From Sphaerolaimus hirsutus (Eukaryota > Nematoda > Chromadorea > Monhysterida > Sphaerolaimidae), in NCBI GenBank assembly GCA_964036195.1, contig OZ038457.1, positions 20,363,147 to 20,427,146 on the forward strand: DNA of 64,000 nucleotides, given 5' to 3'. Position numbers and translations under genes: made by a program. Positions 1 to 13,957 of the stretch are shown here, piece by piece. The notes under the pieces were generated by a model. It was given only the letters and a program-made list of their open reading frames with translations, did not search any database and was not told the DNA's origin. The stretch's first letter is position 1; the number at the start of each line of letters is the position of its first letter.

Positions 1-3000
1 TAAATGAAAACAAATATGCAAACAACCATGTCACTTGACATCAGTTACAAAAACATGTTAATTTCTTCTCACCTTACTTGTCACATCTACAGAACTTTCC
101 TTATCACCCTGCAAACTGCATAAACATCAAGTTAAAAAAATAATGCAACACAAACCTCTGAAAGTCAAGCTTGTGTTAAACTCATCACCATCGCGGTGCA
201 GAGTGATGTCCGCGTGCGCCTTTTGTTCGGGCGGTGGGACTGCTTTTGTGGAGAAACTGGTGCTCGCAACGGCAGGTGGGTTGGCAATCTTGATGCCTGA
301 GCGAAAATTTCAAATTATTTTATATTTACTAGAATGGCAGTTCAGAACATAAGTGTATTCATATTGAATACGTAACATATACATATTCATATGTAACATA
401 TTGAATAGTGATGGAAAAGCACAAATCGTGGCGTGTCATGACACCATTCAAAAATATGACACTAGCTATGAGCAAGAGACGTCTAACGCAAATGAAGCGA
501 TCAATTGCATGATAACTCTATGATGAATACACTATTGGGTCTACACTAGTGATGGAATGGCGCCATGGCGCTGGCGCCTTTTAATGGCGCCAAATGGCCC
601 CAGCGCCATGGCGCCATTGGCGCGTGGCGCCCTTTTTCTGTGGCACCATCTGGCGCCTAGCTGGCGCCATTAATTCGGATGGCGCAATGGTGCCTCTGGC
701 GCCAATTTGCATTGTTGATTCACAATTTCCCAATCAAAAACCACCAACCAACCAATGACCGCCTCATCCCTCTGTCTATTCATCTGCACATTAGCAACAG
801 AACTTTCCTCCTTCACACACTGTGCAGTCAATTTCGCAGGTGAGCCTCTATTGGCTCCAGGTATGGTCACAATGACGTCAGCAGTATCTGTTCGCTTGCC
901 CAGGTTCACATTGAGTTCTGAGTTCTCCTGGGATGCAGCCTTGAGTTGTGGTGATGTGGTGGGCGTGGCTGAGGTCTGAGGGGGTTTATTGTGGCGGTTT
1001 ATTGGGGACTGGTGGTTTATTGTGAATGGATTTGATAATTGAGTAGTCTAAATACTGACATTAAGAGAGCTAAATTGATATTTAGAGTATTTTTTGATAT
1101 TGATATCTCCTTAGCTATGGATTTTCAGTGAATTTTAGATATAGTTAGGCTGTTTGTAGTATATTTACATGTTTTAGTTGCAATTCAATCTTGTTATCTG
1201 TCACATAAATATTTAGGTACATCTTTAAAAGGTAGCAAGTGTCTCAGTACAAAAACACATGATGAATATTTTTAAATTGAAAGTCCATGTTCCCAACCTA
1301 TTAGCCAAAAATACTATTTAAAAAAACAGTTAAATTTAAACGAAATCTCTGCCCATGCAATAAGGATAACATAAAGAGAACTGAAACAAGTGTTGTAGTA
1401 GTAAACATCTGTAAGTTTGAGTAAATATTGTGAAAAAGACATGCTTTCAAAGAGTAAAATAAGAATGAATTTAAAAAATTCCACCACCCAATGCATACTT
1501 TGATCGGCAAGGTGACAAATGCCTCCATTTCATTCCCTTTTCCAATACCTTTTCCATCCCGTTGGAATTGAGCGAAAACACTGATATTGTTCTCTTGTGA
1601 TTCTGCCAAATCAGCAACTACAGATTCAGTGTTAACTGATTTGGCTTTTTGAACGCCACTGGTGCTGGCTTGTGACATTTTTGCATGGTCTTTTGGGCTC
1701 AGCGATGTTGATAGCGTCGCCTGCAAAGAACCAAAGCAAAGTGAATGCCTTATGCGAACTAGTTGACGCGATGTCAACTGCCTCCAGTTTTCGAGTGGAA
1801 TTTAAAGTGAAAGTGTGTCAAACTGTGAATAATATTCAATTAAAATTAATTTTTAAGTTTGAAATATTACTTTGAACTGTTTAGGTGATTTTGAAAAGGT
1901 GAATTCGACACTCTTTCGATTCAAATTAATTGAAAATTATCGCCGCGTCAATCACTATGCGTAGGCACAATACCAAAATGCTCACTTGCAAAAAGCGCGG
2001 GCCATCCCAACCAAACATTTACATAAGCAATTACCAAACGTTTTACAAACCTCCTCCTCAGTAGCGGCGTGAGAATTGTATACAGCAACAAGCTTAGGTT
2101 TGCTCTTGACTGAGATCGATGCATGACTGTCAGTAACTGTGGCTGATTTATCACTGGGTTGGATATCAAAGGTCTTGTCCAAATCTTCGGTAGTGCTGGC
2201 TTTGGTGTGCAAATGCGTGCCTGCGTAAAAAGGCAATGGTAAAAATACTCAGTCAGTTCCCACTCTCAGCTGAATGAGGAAAAAATAATTCCACTCGAAT
2301 ACTTTCAGTGTGATGACAGGGGGAATTATTCAAAGGTATAAATAATCGGGGATGTAAACATGTGCCATGTACTCTAATACTACTCACATAAACTGTGTTT
2401 TTTTGCAATTGCTTTTCATCTTATGTATGATAACTTGGTTGTATTGAATTTGCAGCATATTGTCAGCAGAATTCTTCCCAATGTAGCATACATATTTAGC
2501 TCACACAGAATCTATTCAGAATCCACTCAGCAAAACCTACCAGGAACACGGTCAGCCGCCTTCACAAACTTTGTCGCAACACCGTCCCTCTTTCCTCCCG
2601 CGCCACTAGTTCCATCCTCAATGTAAACAGTGCAGGCGGCGTGTGCGTCGCCAAACTCTGATACTGATGCGGAAATTGGTTCAGCGCGCACAAACTTCTG
2701 CTGAACTGTGCCGGCGGCGGTTTGGTTTGAGTGACTGGTGCTGGGCGACAACGTGATGTCGGCGTGGTGTGAAGTGTCGCTGTGAGAGTGGGGCATGGCA
2801 TATTGTGATTGATATAAATGTGGTTGAAGGTAGAGATGGTTCCTCACATTCTGAAGGTGACAAAATCGGACAGGATGTTTAGACCGAGCATCAACATCAT
2901 AATTGTGACACAATAATTGGCATAGGCTTTTGAAAAATACTTTTTATGAAAGTATTTGACGGTACTAGAAAAATACGCAACGATACTGAATTTATAACAG

Positions 3001-6000
3001 CCTTTGCGCAGTCCAGATAAATACAATGATGAAAAACATATTTACAAAGTAAACAGTCATAGGAGCTGTCTGGTTGCGGGCTCGGGCGCACATTTCCATT
3101 CGAACGATTTTCCCATGCGGTGCAAAAATTATAACGGCATTGCACATGCTGCCGCTGCCGTTCTTATTGTGCCTACACACACTAGTTTTCACCGTGACTT
3201 CGTGTAAAACTGAAAATTTTTCAAATGCAAATTAACGAACATGGTTGAATGATTTAATTTAATTTAAATTTGAATTTAAATCGATGAAAGTTAAAATTTG
3301 AAAATTTGAAGACTAAAACACATATAGCATACAATAAGAGTAGGCTGAATGTCGCCATGTCGCCATTTCAGTTTTCACATCAGTCACGGTGAAAACTAGT
3401 GTGTGTAGGGCCATTGGTGTATTTTTGTTTGCATAATATAAATACGTCAGTGCATTCGCATCACTTCTATATTTGTAAAAGCAAATTAAACTCCACCAGT
3501 AATACGAACACTTCGCCTTTATCAATTCAAAATTCAAATTCAAATACAAGAAAAATCACAAAAATAAAAAGCACACATAAAAATCGCGAACCCACCCGGC
3601 AGCCTTGGCATTAAATCTAGCCGGCGCGCCTCTATTCTTCACTTTCACATTAGTCTCCACATTGGCATTGTTTGCAGAAATGCCACCTGCCCCCACAGGT
3701 ATAACTTTGTTCATGTTCACATGCACGTCGGCATGTTCCAATCCAACTGCAGTGGCTGTCATGCCGACTTTCAGCGGCTTTTGAGCGCGTGTTTTTATGG
3801 TGCCATCGCATTCGGCGTCGGGTGAGGATTTTTGGTACTGCGAAAGGTTCGATTTTGTGGTTTTTAGCATTGAATAGATTCAAAAATTGAAAGAAAGTCG
3901 GTTATTTTGCTGACAAACTTCTTTGAAAAGTATGACGTCATCCTCGGCGGTCTCGTGGAGGTCAAACTTTTGCAGGCGTATGGTGCGCGCCTCGCGCACA
4001 GTGATGTCCATGTGGCCGTTGGCTACATTGCGCTGCAGCAGCACCTGCAACAGACACCCACTTTTAGTTAACCCCCTAAATAAGTCCCATCCGTCGAACA
4101 CCCCCCCCCCCCCTCAACTGCAAAAGAACATGTACTCCAGTGACATGAAATGACACTCTGCACACGCAGTTATACAGTGAAGTACATAGGTACTTGTCTT
4201 CACGTTGGAAGCGTGCCAATGATTATTAAAGCATGTGATTTTTGTGAAAATATGAACGAGTGTATTGTATGTATAACGTTAATGTAAAACGTTATAACAG
4301 CGCTTTTTTAATATTTTTATGAAAATCGCATGTGTAAAATATCGTTGGCATGCTTCCAGCGTTAACCACGCCTGCAAGGCGTAAACTGACTGGAGTAAAG
4401 GCACTAAACCAACATCAGTATTTATGGTAGCTGGCCTTTGCTGCTTGACAGCGGCATCTGGTTTTGGCGGCAATTCAGGCTTCTCAGCCAGTTGCATCTG
4501 TGTCTTAACTTTCTCCACCTCCTGGGTGACTTTTTGCTCCACTTTTTGAGTGACCATTTCCTCCATTTTTTGAGTGATCATTTCCTCACGCAGCGGCGCT
4601 TTACCAGTCCACACAATTTCTGGGCTGGTGCGCACCGTGCTGTGGATTATCTGAATGAGGTTTTTGGTGATAATTCCCTGCAGTGATAAAGGACACACAA
4701 TAAAGTAAAAATCTGGGAAAAATTACAGGGAATTAAAATTGCAGTGCACTGCTAATATATTCCGGGGACCACAAAGTATGCATCCAAAATTATTTATGTC
4801 TTAGTAAATAATGTGCAAACAGCATACTTATGCATGCAATACCACAAACAGAAAAAGGCGGAGTTGCACGCATGTGACAATTTTTTTCACAAACGTTTAA
4901 TTTATTAACAGTGACGTCATTATGGAGTGTTTCCTTCCGAAAGATGCATACCTTGCGGTGCGTGGAGTATAGCTAAAAACTAAGTGGTGCAAAACCCGTG
5001 CCATACCTCCCATCCCACAGTGAAAAACGGACAAAAACACATAAAAACTACCTGCGCATCAGCCGCCGCAGGCCGTTTACACCTCAAATGCATTTCAATC
5101 AAACTTTCAGCCTCTTTGAATGCGCGCCGCAAACTGGGACTGTAGGCACATTCAACATCATTATCCACAGACTCTTCAGCGATTAGCCGATTTTTCCGCT
5201 CGCGGAACTCGCCCGTGCCGCGGTACATTGCGGTCTGTATAACCGGCAAAAATGTGCGGGAAAATGTGAAAAATATAAAATGGATAGGTGATCAACTTAA
5301 TTCGTTGCCGCCACCAAGTAGAGTTCAAATGGGATCGGGGAAACTTACTGGACGCCTGATATTTATCACGACATTTTACATGACTTATGACACTTTGCAT
5401 GACATTCTACATTTTACGGTGGCGTCCATGAATTACATGAAGCCGTGGACACTCTGCACGCACTGCATTTGCATTCGATGAATCAGAAAGGTGTAGGTAG
5501 TGTTTTTGTTCTGTTCGGCCTTATTGCGGTCCAGTCTTAAATAGATTGATCAATTGAATGGATTCCAAATGCCATTTGAACCCTACCACCAAGCATCTAA
5601 TAAATATATCTGACCACCACCAGAATTAAAAAAATGCATCGAAAGAAACATAATCGTCACTTAAAAATGCCTGGGAAATGGACTACTCTATACCCAAAGA
5701 AATTTCAAAGCATGTAAAATACTATATATAATTAGTGGATTAGTTCTATTAGTGAATTAGTAAACTGCAGCCTAGTATTTTACCAGTGTCAGAAAAGCCC
5801 AGAGAAAAGATCGAACCCCCAAAAATCCACAAATATAGGCGAACCGTTTCCTCAATCTGAATTTTTCCATCTTTCAGCTCCTCCTCAGTAACAGTTTCTT
5901 CAGATTCAGCATCTTTGGTTTTTTTATCCGGCCCCTGAAACACTGTTTCATCGGTGTAATGCTTGCCAAGGGAATCGATATAGACATTGCCGGAACGAGT

Positions 6001-9000
6001 GCTTCCTTCGAGTAGGGTGTCGTCAGTGTTTTCGTAGTGCAGTGGGGCAGTTCTGTGTATGATGTGATGGGGTTGCGTGGTGGTTGGGAAGGATTGAAGG
6101 AAATTTCTGGGAGATTTATTTTTGCAAAATATAAGAAAATATACAAGATTTTTATCTTTTAGTATTTATATTTTTCCATGATTTTCCTGGGAGATTTAGT
6201 GATGTTTTTTAGAGAGATCATTTTCAGATTTTAGAAGTATCTCGGTAAAAATACCAAATTTCCAGATTTTGGTAGATTACCATCGGAAAATCACCAAAAA
6301 ACTCCAAACAGAACAATGAGTAAATGGTTAAAATTGTCAACCACTCAGATACACCACCAAACTAAAAGTGCCAAAAACACATCAAACAACTCACTCAGCG
6401 ACAGCCTTCAACCTTTTCTCCTGTTCCGACTCACTCCCGCCCAAATCCACCGCATCACCCCTCCTATTTCTACGTTTCTTCCTTCTGGCAGGCGCCTTAA
6501 GACCCTCATCCACATCGCTACTTTCATCAGCCACCGAACCGCTGGCAATCAACTTTTCGCCGCTGGTGGCGCATGTCGCGTTTGTTTCCAAGGGGGCGGG
6601 GCCTTCGCTGGCTGACCGGTCGTCGGTAAGGGATAGAGGCACTGGGGCGGTAGAGGGGAGGGATTGGGTCGTGGGCGGCCCCTCGATGCCTGAGGGAAGG
6701 GTGGTGAAATTTGTTTTGCTTTTTGAATGGACTGGCTTGGCAGCGTGCCAAGTTGTGATGATTTTATGGCAATCGAATGCAGTCGAATCTAGGTTATGTA
6801 CGTGCAGCTACTGTAAAATTGGTGACTTTCTTGACTGGACGTCTTGATTTGAACATCTCCTTTTGTTGTCATTGGCTAGTGTACCTTCAAACTCACCCAT
6901 AATAGTGTCTTTGCAGATCACTTTCCGGTCATCTGTAGTCTGTACTTCCACTCTTGTTCTGATTGTTTTCTTCTCATCTTTGTGCGTGCTTTCAGGAATA
7001 CTCATTGCCTGCAAACATGTTGCGTCAAGAAAAATATTTTTGGTTTCAAATCAATCATATTGACCAGAAAATAATGCAGTGTGTGGCATACCTGTGGCAT
7101 ATTTTGATAAATTTGAGCCTTCTGCAGCTCAGTGGGACTTTGATCCTGATGGAACTGGTCACATTCTTCCATCAGCATGTGGGAAAGGTGGGTTAGATAT
7201 TCACCTTTAACCTGTGTTGTGGGTTGGGAGAACCATTTATTTATTTTTTTGTCTTGGTTTATATTTACAAAAAAAAACAGCAACATTTTTGTTAATATTA
7301 TTATTTCACATTTTTCACACATTTACAATCCCACTGCGATTGTTCTTTCAGTGGAATATGGCTAAAAATTTGAGGTGAAATCTGGGCTAATAATTCCACC
7401 ATCTACAATTTTACCCTCCACCCCAAACCACTCACATCCTTATCATCCTTGCTGGAGATAATTTTTGCCGATTTTCCCATCTTGCCCGCACTTTCCTTCT
7501 CACCATGTGACAAACTCAAACCGGCCAATGTGTCTTGTTTTTCATCTGGGGATGGTGTCCCAATTACCACCGTTTCACCGGGAATTTTTGATTTTACGGT
7601 GTAGGTGGTGGATACGTCGCGCACTTCCCACTGCTCGCGCATTTGTTTCGATGCTTCTGAGAATTTTTAATATCCATATTTATTTGATGTTTGGTGGGAT
7701 GTTGTTAATGGATGCGACGAGGACTGCAAACGGTTGTGGAATATCTCCCACAGTATTGCTCAAATTTTTCTCCAAAATAGTTTTCAACTTTTATTTTCCA
7801 ATTTTGGTGATTACCTATTTTTAAAGTTGTGTTCTCTTCCTTACTTTCCCATTAATTAATGGCTAGCACCTCTACAAACACTCTGGCTGATACTTTTACA
7901 ACTACCAGTAATAAAACTCACTGATGATGTTGTCAGCACCATGGATTGCACTGTAGGTCAGCCTGCCATCCACAGTGGTAGTCAGTACCCCAGCTTTTTC
8001 ATCCCCGGTCACTGTTTTGGATACGCTTCCTTGAACCATTGGTGCACCAGTTGGACGGGTGCCAGCTTTTTTCGCATCCGGACCACTTTCCAGGCCAGAA
8101 TCTGCACTTTCTAGCAGTTTGGCTGCGGCCGCATTTTCAACCGCAGTGTCATAGCTGCTTTTTTGTTTATGCTGAAAAAATTGATTGGTGTACTTTGTTG
8201 GTGTGGCGAATTGTATTGGAATTTTGCCAATGTAATCTCACTGTGATTTTAGTTGTTGTAGCTGATTGTGCGCCTGCAAATGTTTGCAGTTCCTGAGTCA
8301 CTCCCTCCAGTGTGACTTTTGCTCTTTGATCATCCGACATTGGTGCTTTTTCTCCACTTTTCTCCATGGCTTTTACCCTAGCTGATACTTGTTCGATTTC
8401 TGCACTTGCTGCGAGTGAAGTTGCCCATTGAAAGTGTGTAATTTTTAACTTTTTTGTATCACAACTTTTGAACAAATCTAACCTTCCCTAGACCTCCTCT
8501 GATAATCCTTTCTCATTTTTTCAGCTTCCATTTCATTCTTCTTAGCCGCTGCGATCACTTCCGCAAATTCGACGCCTGTGTTCGTTCGCTTGACTTCATC
8601 AGCGAAGCCAACCTGAAAAATGGCGTTGTTATGTATACGCGGCGGACAATACACTTAGTATGAAAACGTACCATAACCCATCTGAATAATGGACCAAAAA
8701 TGATTCAGTTTATTCATAATTATATTTCAATTTCCTATGGAATAATTAATTTCGAAATTTATCACAAGATTTGATTCATTAAATTATGGTAGGTTTCCAT
8801 ACTTGGTGTGCTGTCCGCCGAGTATACGTAGAGGTACGGTTGGGATGATCTATCGTATTGAATATCGAATAACAACTATTTTTCATATCGAATATCGGAT
8901 ATTTAAAAAAATATTGAATATTTATTATTTTTCATATCTAATAAAAATATGTACAATTTTTTCCTATTGAATATCGAAATCGAATATTAAGTTTCAGAAA

Positions 9001-12000
9001 AAATCTAGTCTATCGACATCGAAAAGTCATATCATCCAACCCTATTGTCAAGTGTGAGTATTTGTAAAAATCTATCGAAATGCACCTGTTTCTTTCGTTT
9101 CGCTCCCGTTGGTGTAGCGCTGTCGGTTGTGTCGCCGCTACTGCCCCCACCGGCCGCACCCTGAAGTTGTTTTTGATGATAATGTAAACTTATTAACTAG
9201 TCGTTTTTACAAAATACCTTATTTCCTCGAATTACCCTGGGGGGGGTATTTTTTCGGAGTGGAAAAGTTGAGAGGGGGGGGGTTAAACGAGGGGGTTATT
9301 ATTTCGCCAGAATTTTTTTGAAATCCCAGTAATAATTTGTCGTCTGTAAAGTACGCAGACGTAGAAAAGTACAACAAAAACTGCCAAAACAATGACTCGA
9401 TAGATATTTATAAGCATGTACATGTAGATGGTAAAAACCCTGTTCTAACATAACACATTCATTGTTTTTAACGTCTGTTCTGCACTGTCCGGACCACAAA
9501 CCGCAGCTATTGTCATTTATGTTCTCTATACGTAAAATTGGGAAGGGGGGTATTTCGAGGGGGGTTATAAATTCATAGTGCTCATTTTGAGGGGGGAGAT
9601 TTCGAGGGGGGTGGGGGGTATATCGAGGAAATACGGTATATGCCCATCGCACTGCGATAACCTGCTGCAGTGCAACGCCATCCTTCAAATTCTCCTTTCC
9701 CTCAGCTCCGCTTTTGCCCTTTTTCTTGCCCTTTCCTGGCACCTTGCCAGGCACCTGTGCCCCATTTCTCTTGCCCAATAGGGCACCCCCTTCTCCAGCG
9801 GCGGCCATTTGATCATCGTCGATGTATGGCAAAAGGTCTTCCTGTTCGGGGGCCACGGCGAGTGTGGTTCTAGCGCCAGTGGGTGCCTTGTGTGAGGGTG
9901 ACTGGGGGGGGGGCGAGGGGGTTTGAGTGGTTGGGAAATTGAGTGCAGTCCAGTGAGTGGCGCTGACAAATTTTGGCTGTCGTAATTATAGTGGGTTGGT
10001 AAGTGAAATGAGAGTTTATGTGCGGGCGCACTGAACATTTTGTCGATATTTTTCAAAATCGCACTGTTTCGCCAATTTATCACTGTCGGTTTATTCGACA
10101 AAAGTTCTCAGCGCGCAAATGTGTCAGACACGGAACATATCATTTTTCAAAATATTTTCCTACCCTATAGACGGCCAGCACACTAGTTGACACTTGTGTG
10201 TCAAGTGGCCTGTCAACTCATATTTTGGCTTCACCTGTCGCAGAGCGATCTCCAAATGAACACGCGGCAATGTTGAAAAATAGATATTGCAGCAAATGCA
10301 TTGGAAGAACGCTCTGCGACACATGTAGCCGGTATCTGAGTTGACACAGAACAGTTGACACACGTGTGTCAACTAGTCTGCTGGCCGCCATGAACCATTT
10401 TCCTACTCTTTTTATCACTCAACTGACACAAATAGCGGCGCGCTTCGAACAGTGGTGTCTCGGTCGCGATTGCCGAATAAATGGAATCATGGATATATCG
10501 CGGTAAAAATGTGTTCAATGGCCTCAACGTGTCGCATTGTGAAGCGTATTATTATAGCGCCGACATTTACACGCGCGCATTCTCAGCCTCTCGCATGAAT
10601 GTCGGTGAATAATTCAATTATCTCGGGAAAGTGCTTTCTGGTGACCACGTCGCTCTGCTCAGTTGCATGCATTATTTCCTCTTCATAAACGGGAATGCTC
10701 ATGCAATGTAACCCAGCTTCATGCGCCACTGAGAGCCTTAAATTGAGGCCTTTTCGTGATTTAGACACTTGCCTTTCTTCAGAAAGAAGCCGCTCAAAAG
10801 CTAAAATGCCCTTCTACGGGGGTCCGAAAATGGAAATAGAAGGCTCCATTTCCGTGCATATCGCCCCTGTACATGGACGCGGGCAGTTCCCCTGGGGTAC
10901 ATGTCGGTTAGATGAGAAATACATGGGTGCCGTGAATGCTTCAATTTTCAGCTGGGAAGCGCCTTTCCACAAAAAAAAACATATTGGAAACAGGAGATTG
11001 GTGCGTGCAATGTTTCGGTAGATATTGCTTTTCCGTACTGCGCGAAGTGAGAAACCTTTGCCGTGGCGGTTTTTTTAAATGAAAATATGGCAATTCGGTA
11101 AGACGTTTTTCTGCCCGACAGATTGCGTTTGGGTAGCCCGATTGTGCTGCCCAATCGGCATCACATTAATTCGGGTATCGTTAAATTCCTAATTTTTATT
11201 CATTCACGATAAATCCCGCTGTCCAAGAAACCCTGACAGACCATTAAAGTTTGGTCTCTGAATAACACTTTTTGGCGCCAGCGCCACGCCATAAACCATG
11301 GCGCAGTGGCAAACGCCATGGTTCGAACACACGGCTATCAGTCATTGTTTCCGCTCCGCCCGCGCTCATTGCATGAATGCAATTTGAAAGGCAGGCGCGC
11401 GGCCCGTTCCGAAAGCGAAAAGTTTCTGGTCAGAAAAAAGCCTTCGACCTTCCGTCGAACAGATAAATTATCCCATTCGACTTGGATGATGTGCACTTTT
11501 GGATTTTGGGGGCTTAAACGTAAAGTGAGGTTTTGCGAGGGTAGAATAATGCAGCGGGCGGTAGTTTGCTGAACTGCACTTTCAGAAAAACACGTTGGGT
11601 GATACCGCAAAGAGTAAAACCCTACCACGTACTTATGTATTTTTCGACTTATTTGTCTAGGAAAAGTTAAAAACTAAATAAATACTAATCCAGATAAGCG
11701 TCCATGTAGGCCCGCCATAGGCAATGTTAATTTGCATAAATTGCTGACACACATTTTATTTAATTGTGGCCCGCGACTAACCGCGCATTGAAAACTGCCC
11801 CAGCAAGTAAATTCAACCAATTTATCATCACGATAAACCTAGTTATTAGTATTCAAATTTGTACAAAAGTAAAACAATTAATGTCACAAATTTACCTTTT
11901 CCTCTTTCCCATGGTGCAAAGCTGCAGTAGCTTCAGCGGCGCTGGGCATCCCATCATTTTCACCTTCTATTTTTGGTGGAACGTCACCATAAGCACCTTC

Positions 12001-13166
12001 GATTGCTTTTCGTTTGCCCTGCATTTTTTAAGGGAAACTTTGTGTTTGTGTTTTTTGATTGAACACGCTTTCTGATATGCAGCTACTGTAATGTCACTGT
12101 ATATGCCTATTTATAACATTTATGACTACCGTAGTTCCTCGAAATACCCCCACCTCGAAATACCCCCCCCCTCGAAATACCCCCTCAAAATTACCACTGT
12201 GAACTTATAAACCCCCCTCGCAATACCCCCCCCCCAAATTGAGTGTAAAGATAATGTAGATGCAGTTTGTTTTCTGCGTAATACAGAACACACGTAAAAA
12301 CAATAATTGAGGCACGTTAGAACAGAGTTTGTACCATCTACCTACATACTTCTATAAATAAGTCTACAGACGTTAATACATGTCAGTTATCGTTGCATTT
12401 TTCTACCTCAGCGTACTTAGCAATTTATGGCGAAATAGGTAATAAACCCCCTCGTTTAACCCCCTCAAAATTTCCACCATGGAAAACTAAACACCCTGGG
12501 GGTATTTCAAGGAAATACGGTAGCTGCCATGGTGACCGCAATTTCTGTGTTTTTATAATGCCTCGCCTGGCAGAACAGCCAGACATTTGCTTTGACCAAC
12601 TATCTCTTTTGTAATTAAAAAATACTCGCTCCAGCTGCTTCATTCGAGGATTTTTTTGAGCTGGATAGCAATAAAAATATTGAAATGTTTTTGAAGGCAA
12701 CGTCTATTTTTATTTCATCCTCTAAATCCTACGAGTAGAATGGCACAGAAGAAAGTAGAGGTTATAAAAATTTGAACGAGACGCCTTTTCCTCATCGAAA
12801 TGCGGTATTCGAAAACATAATGGCGCTGCACACTCTAGTTTACTGCCAGCGAACTAAAAAATTGGTAAACTCGTTAATCAACGTTGAATGGAATTTGAGT
12901 TTACCGACAAAAAATTTCTCAATCCAGTCAATTTCTCAATCTCACAATTCCTCGATATTCGACTCCAAATACAAAAACCCCCCAACCTCCAACAACCTCC
13001 TCACAACCTACTCACCCCTCAACCCACAGCCAACCTTTTTCTTCTTGCCCCCTTCCACCAGTGTGCCATGCTCCCCCTTAGGTTTCTTGCAGGCGCAGCA
13101 GTAGCACCAGACGCACACGAACGTGGCCAGGTGCACCAAGGTGATAGCCGTGTCAGCCGGAGCCAT
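1..13166 (-). CDS. Unrecognised multi-exon gene, N-terminally anchored charged protein (3' end beyond window)
   Basis: I do not recognise this protein. Exons on the minus strand: 13166-13035, 12018-11896, 9886-9662, 9160-9086, 8612-8483, 8408-8242, 8171-7922, 7656-7436, 7211-7092, 7008-6897, 6641-6395, 6106-5845, 5234-5052, 4677-4414, 4044-3919, 3837-3596, 2779-2541, 2220-2051, 1720-1499, 939-753, 296-156. They total 3838 nt (1279 codons), and all 20 junctions keep phase with GT-AG sites, which is strong support that this is one gene. The first exon starts MAPADTA and has one hydrophobic segment (AITLVHLATFVCVWCYCC) followed by a lysine cluster, suggesting a single-pass anchor with a cytoplasmic tail. 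The rest is Lys/Glu/Ser-rich with a basic stretch (ARRKKRRNRR), a heptad-like Gln/Glu/Val segment near 4500 and a recurring HADITL-type motif. No enzyme motif is visible. The last exon ends in phase 1, so the gene continues past base 1. The start codon is inferred; a 5' UTR exon with acceptor near 13190 is possible. Confidence 0.72.
547..705. mobile_element. GGCGCC-rich element, decayed
   Basis: Begins TAGTGATGGAATGGCGCC like the better copies at 18972 and 49259, followed by repeated GGCGCC and CCATGG units. The right terminus is not clean. It lies in an intron of the unrecognised gene (exons 939-753 and 296-156). Confidence 0.65.
8628..8829. mobile_element. TATACTCGGCGG-type MITE, copy 1
   Basis: Inverted ends TATACGCGGCGGACA and TGTCCGCCGAGTATACG with a body (ACCATAACCCATCTGAATAATG, reported here in part) shared with copies at 28621 and 36668. 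The TA at both ends suggests a Tc1/mariner-like target. Lies in an intron of the unrecognised gene. Confidence 0.8.
9215..9639. repeat. CCGTATTTCCTCGAAATACCCC foldback family
   Basis: Left TACCTTATTTCCTCGAATTA, right ATATCGAGGAAATACGGTAT, with alternating GGGGGTATT and TTTCGAGGGG units inside. In an intron of the unrecognised gene. Confidence 0.8.
10173..10387. mobile_element. Palindromic MITE with GGCCAGCACACTAGTTGACA ends
   Basis: Left GGCCAGCACACTAGTTGACA and right TGTCAACTAGTCTGCTGGCC are inverted; both arms also carry CAGAGCG and TTGACAC blocks. In the intron between exons at 12018-11896 and 9886-9662 of the unrecognised gene. Confidence 0.82.
12127..12523. repeat. CCGTATTTCC foldback family
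   Basis: Left TACCGTAGTTCCTCGAAATA, right TTTCAAGGAAATACGGTAG. C-rich arm at left, matching G-rich arm of other copies. In intron 2 of the unrecognised gene. Confidence 0.82.
13035..13166 (-). CDS. Exon 1 of the unrecognised gene, with the membrane anchor
   Basis: Forty-four codons from ATG at 13166 to a GT donor after 13035. About seven residues precede a hydrophobic run containing Phe, Val, Trp, Tyr and four Cys, followed by Lys-Lys and a poly-Lys end. The Cys cluster (CYCCAC) at the inner face is a plausible palmitoylation site; that is inference. The exon is in phase 0 with the next exon at 12018. Confidence 0.6.
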
Positions 13167-13579
13167 TTCGGGGCCACTGTAGTTCACTGCCTGAATTGGG
13201 AGGGGGACCAGGGGCCTGTATTAATTATTCGAAGGCATTTTTGTGCGGGGTCTGTCACAAATTCAGTTTGAAACTGTTGTGGTAGGATTTTTTTGGTTCT
13301 TTAGAAATTGGGCCCTGCATGTAGGATGTGGGATGTGAGCCCTGGCTGGTTTTGAACTTGAGAGTGCGTCAAATTGAAGTGAGATAATGTGGCTATGATT
13401 TGATTGTGAGAAATTCGCAAAGACTCATTCTAAATACCTAGAAGGTTACTCTCTCCTTATAATCTATGGCGATGATTGCAACAGTAATCTGTGAGTGCAC
13501 ATTCACGATCTTGATAAAATTGTTGTTAACAAACAGTCATGAATTTCCATGACGCCACAGTGCTCGCACATCTTGTGAG

Positions 13580-13908
13580 CAGGGTTGGCAAAATCTCAGA
13601 AAAAAATAAAAATAAAATAAAAATAAAATGGAATATTGAATAATAAAATAAAAATAAAATGGAAAATTGAAGGATAAAATAACAATAAAATACAATTTTA
13701 GTAAAAAGAATTTTACTAAAACCAATCCTGGTCATAAACTAAAATAAAAAAATTAAAATAAAATCAATATAAAATCAAAAATTGAATGATAAAATAAAAA
13801 TAAAATGGAAAATTGACAAATAAAATAAAAATAAAATACAATTTTAATAAAAATAAAATACAATTTTAGTAAAAAGAATTTTACACAAACCAACCCAGCT
13901 TGTGAGGC
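13580..13908. mobile_element. hAT-type MITE (copy C), short AT-rich version
   Basis: 329 bp starting CAGGGTTGGCAAAATCTCAG and ending CCAACCCAG, with a perfect 8-bp duplication CTTGTGAG (13572-13579 and 13909-13916). The body is almost wholly AAAATAAAAATAAAATA-type sequence, matching the outer parts of copies A and B but lacking their middle. It supports the family assignment independently. Confidence 0.9.
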
Positions 13909-13957
13909 GTCAAAACAGAACAGATGGTTTGACGCAACACTTTGGCAGATACCCTCA

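Noticed and set aside
6368..6847. Plus-strand ORF of 159 codons
   Set aside because: Antisense to the phase-supported exon 6641-6395 of the unrecognised gene.
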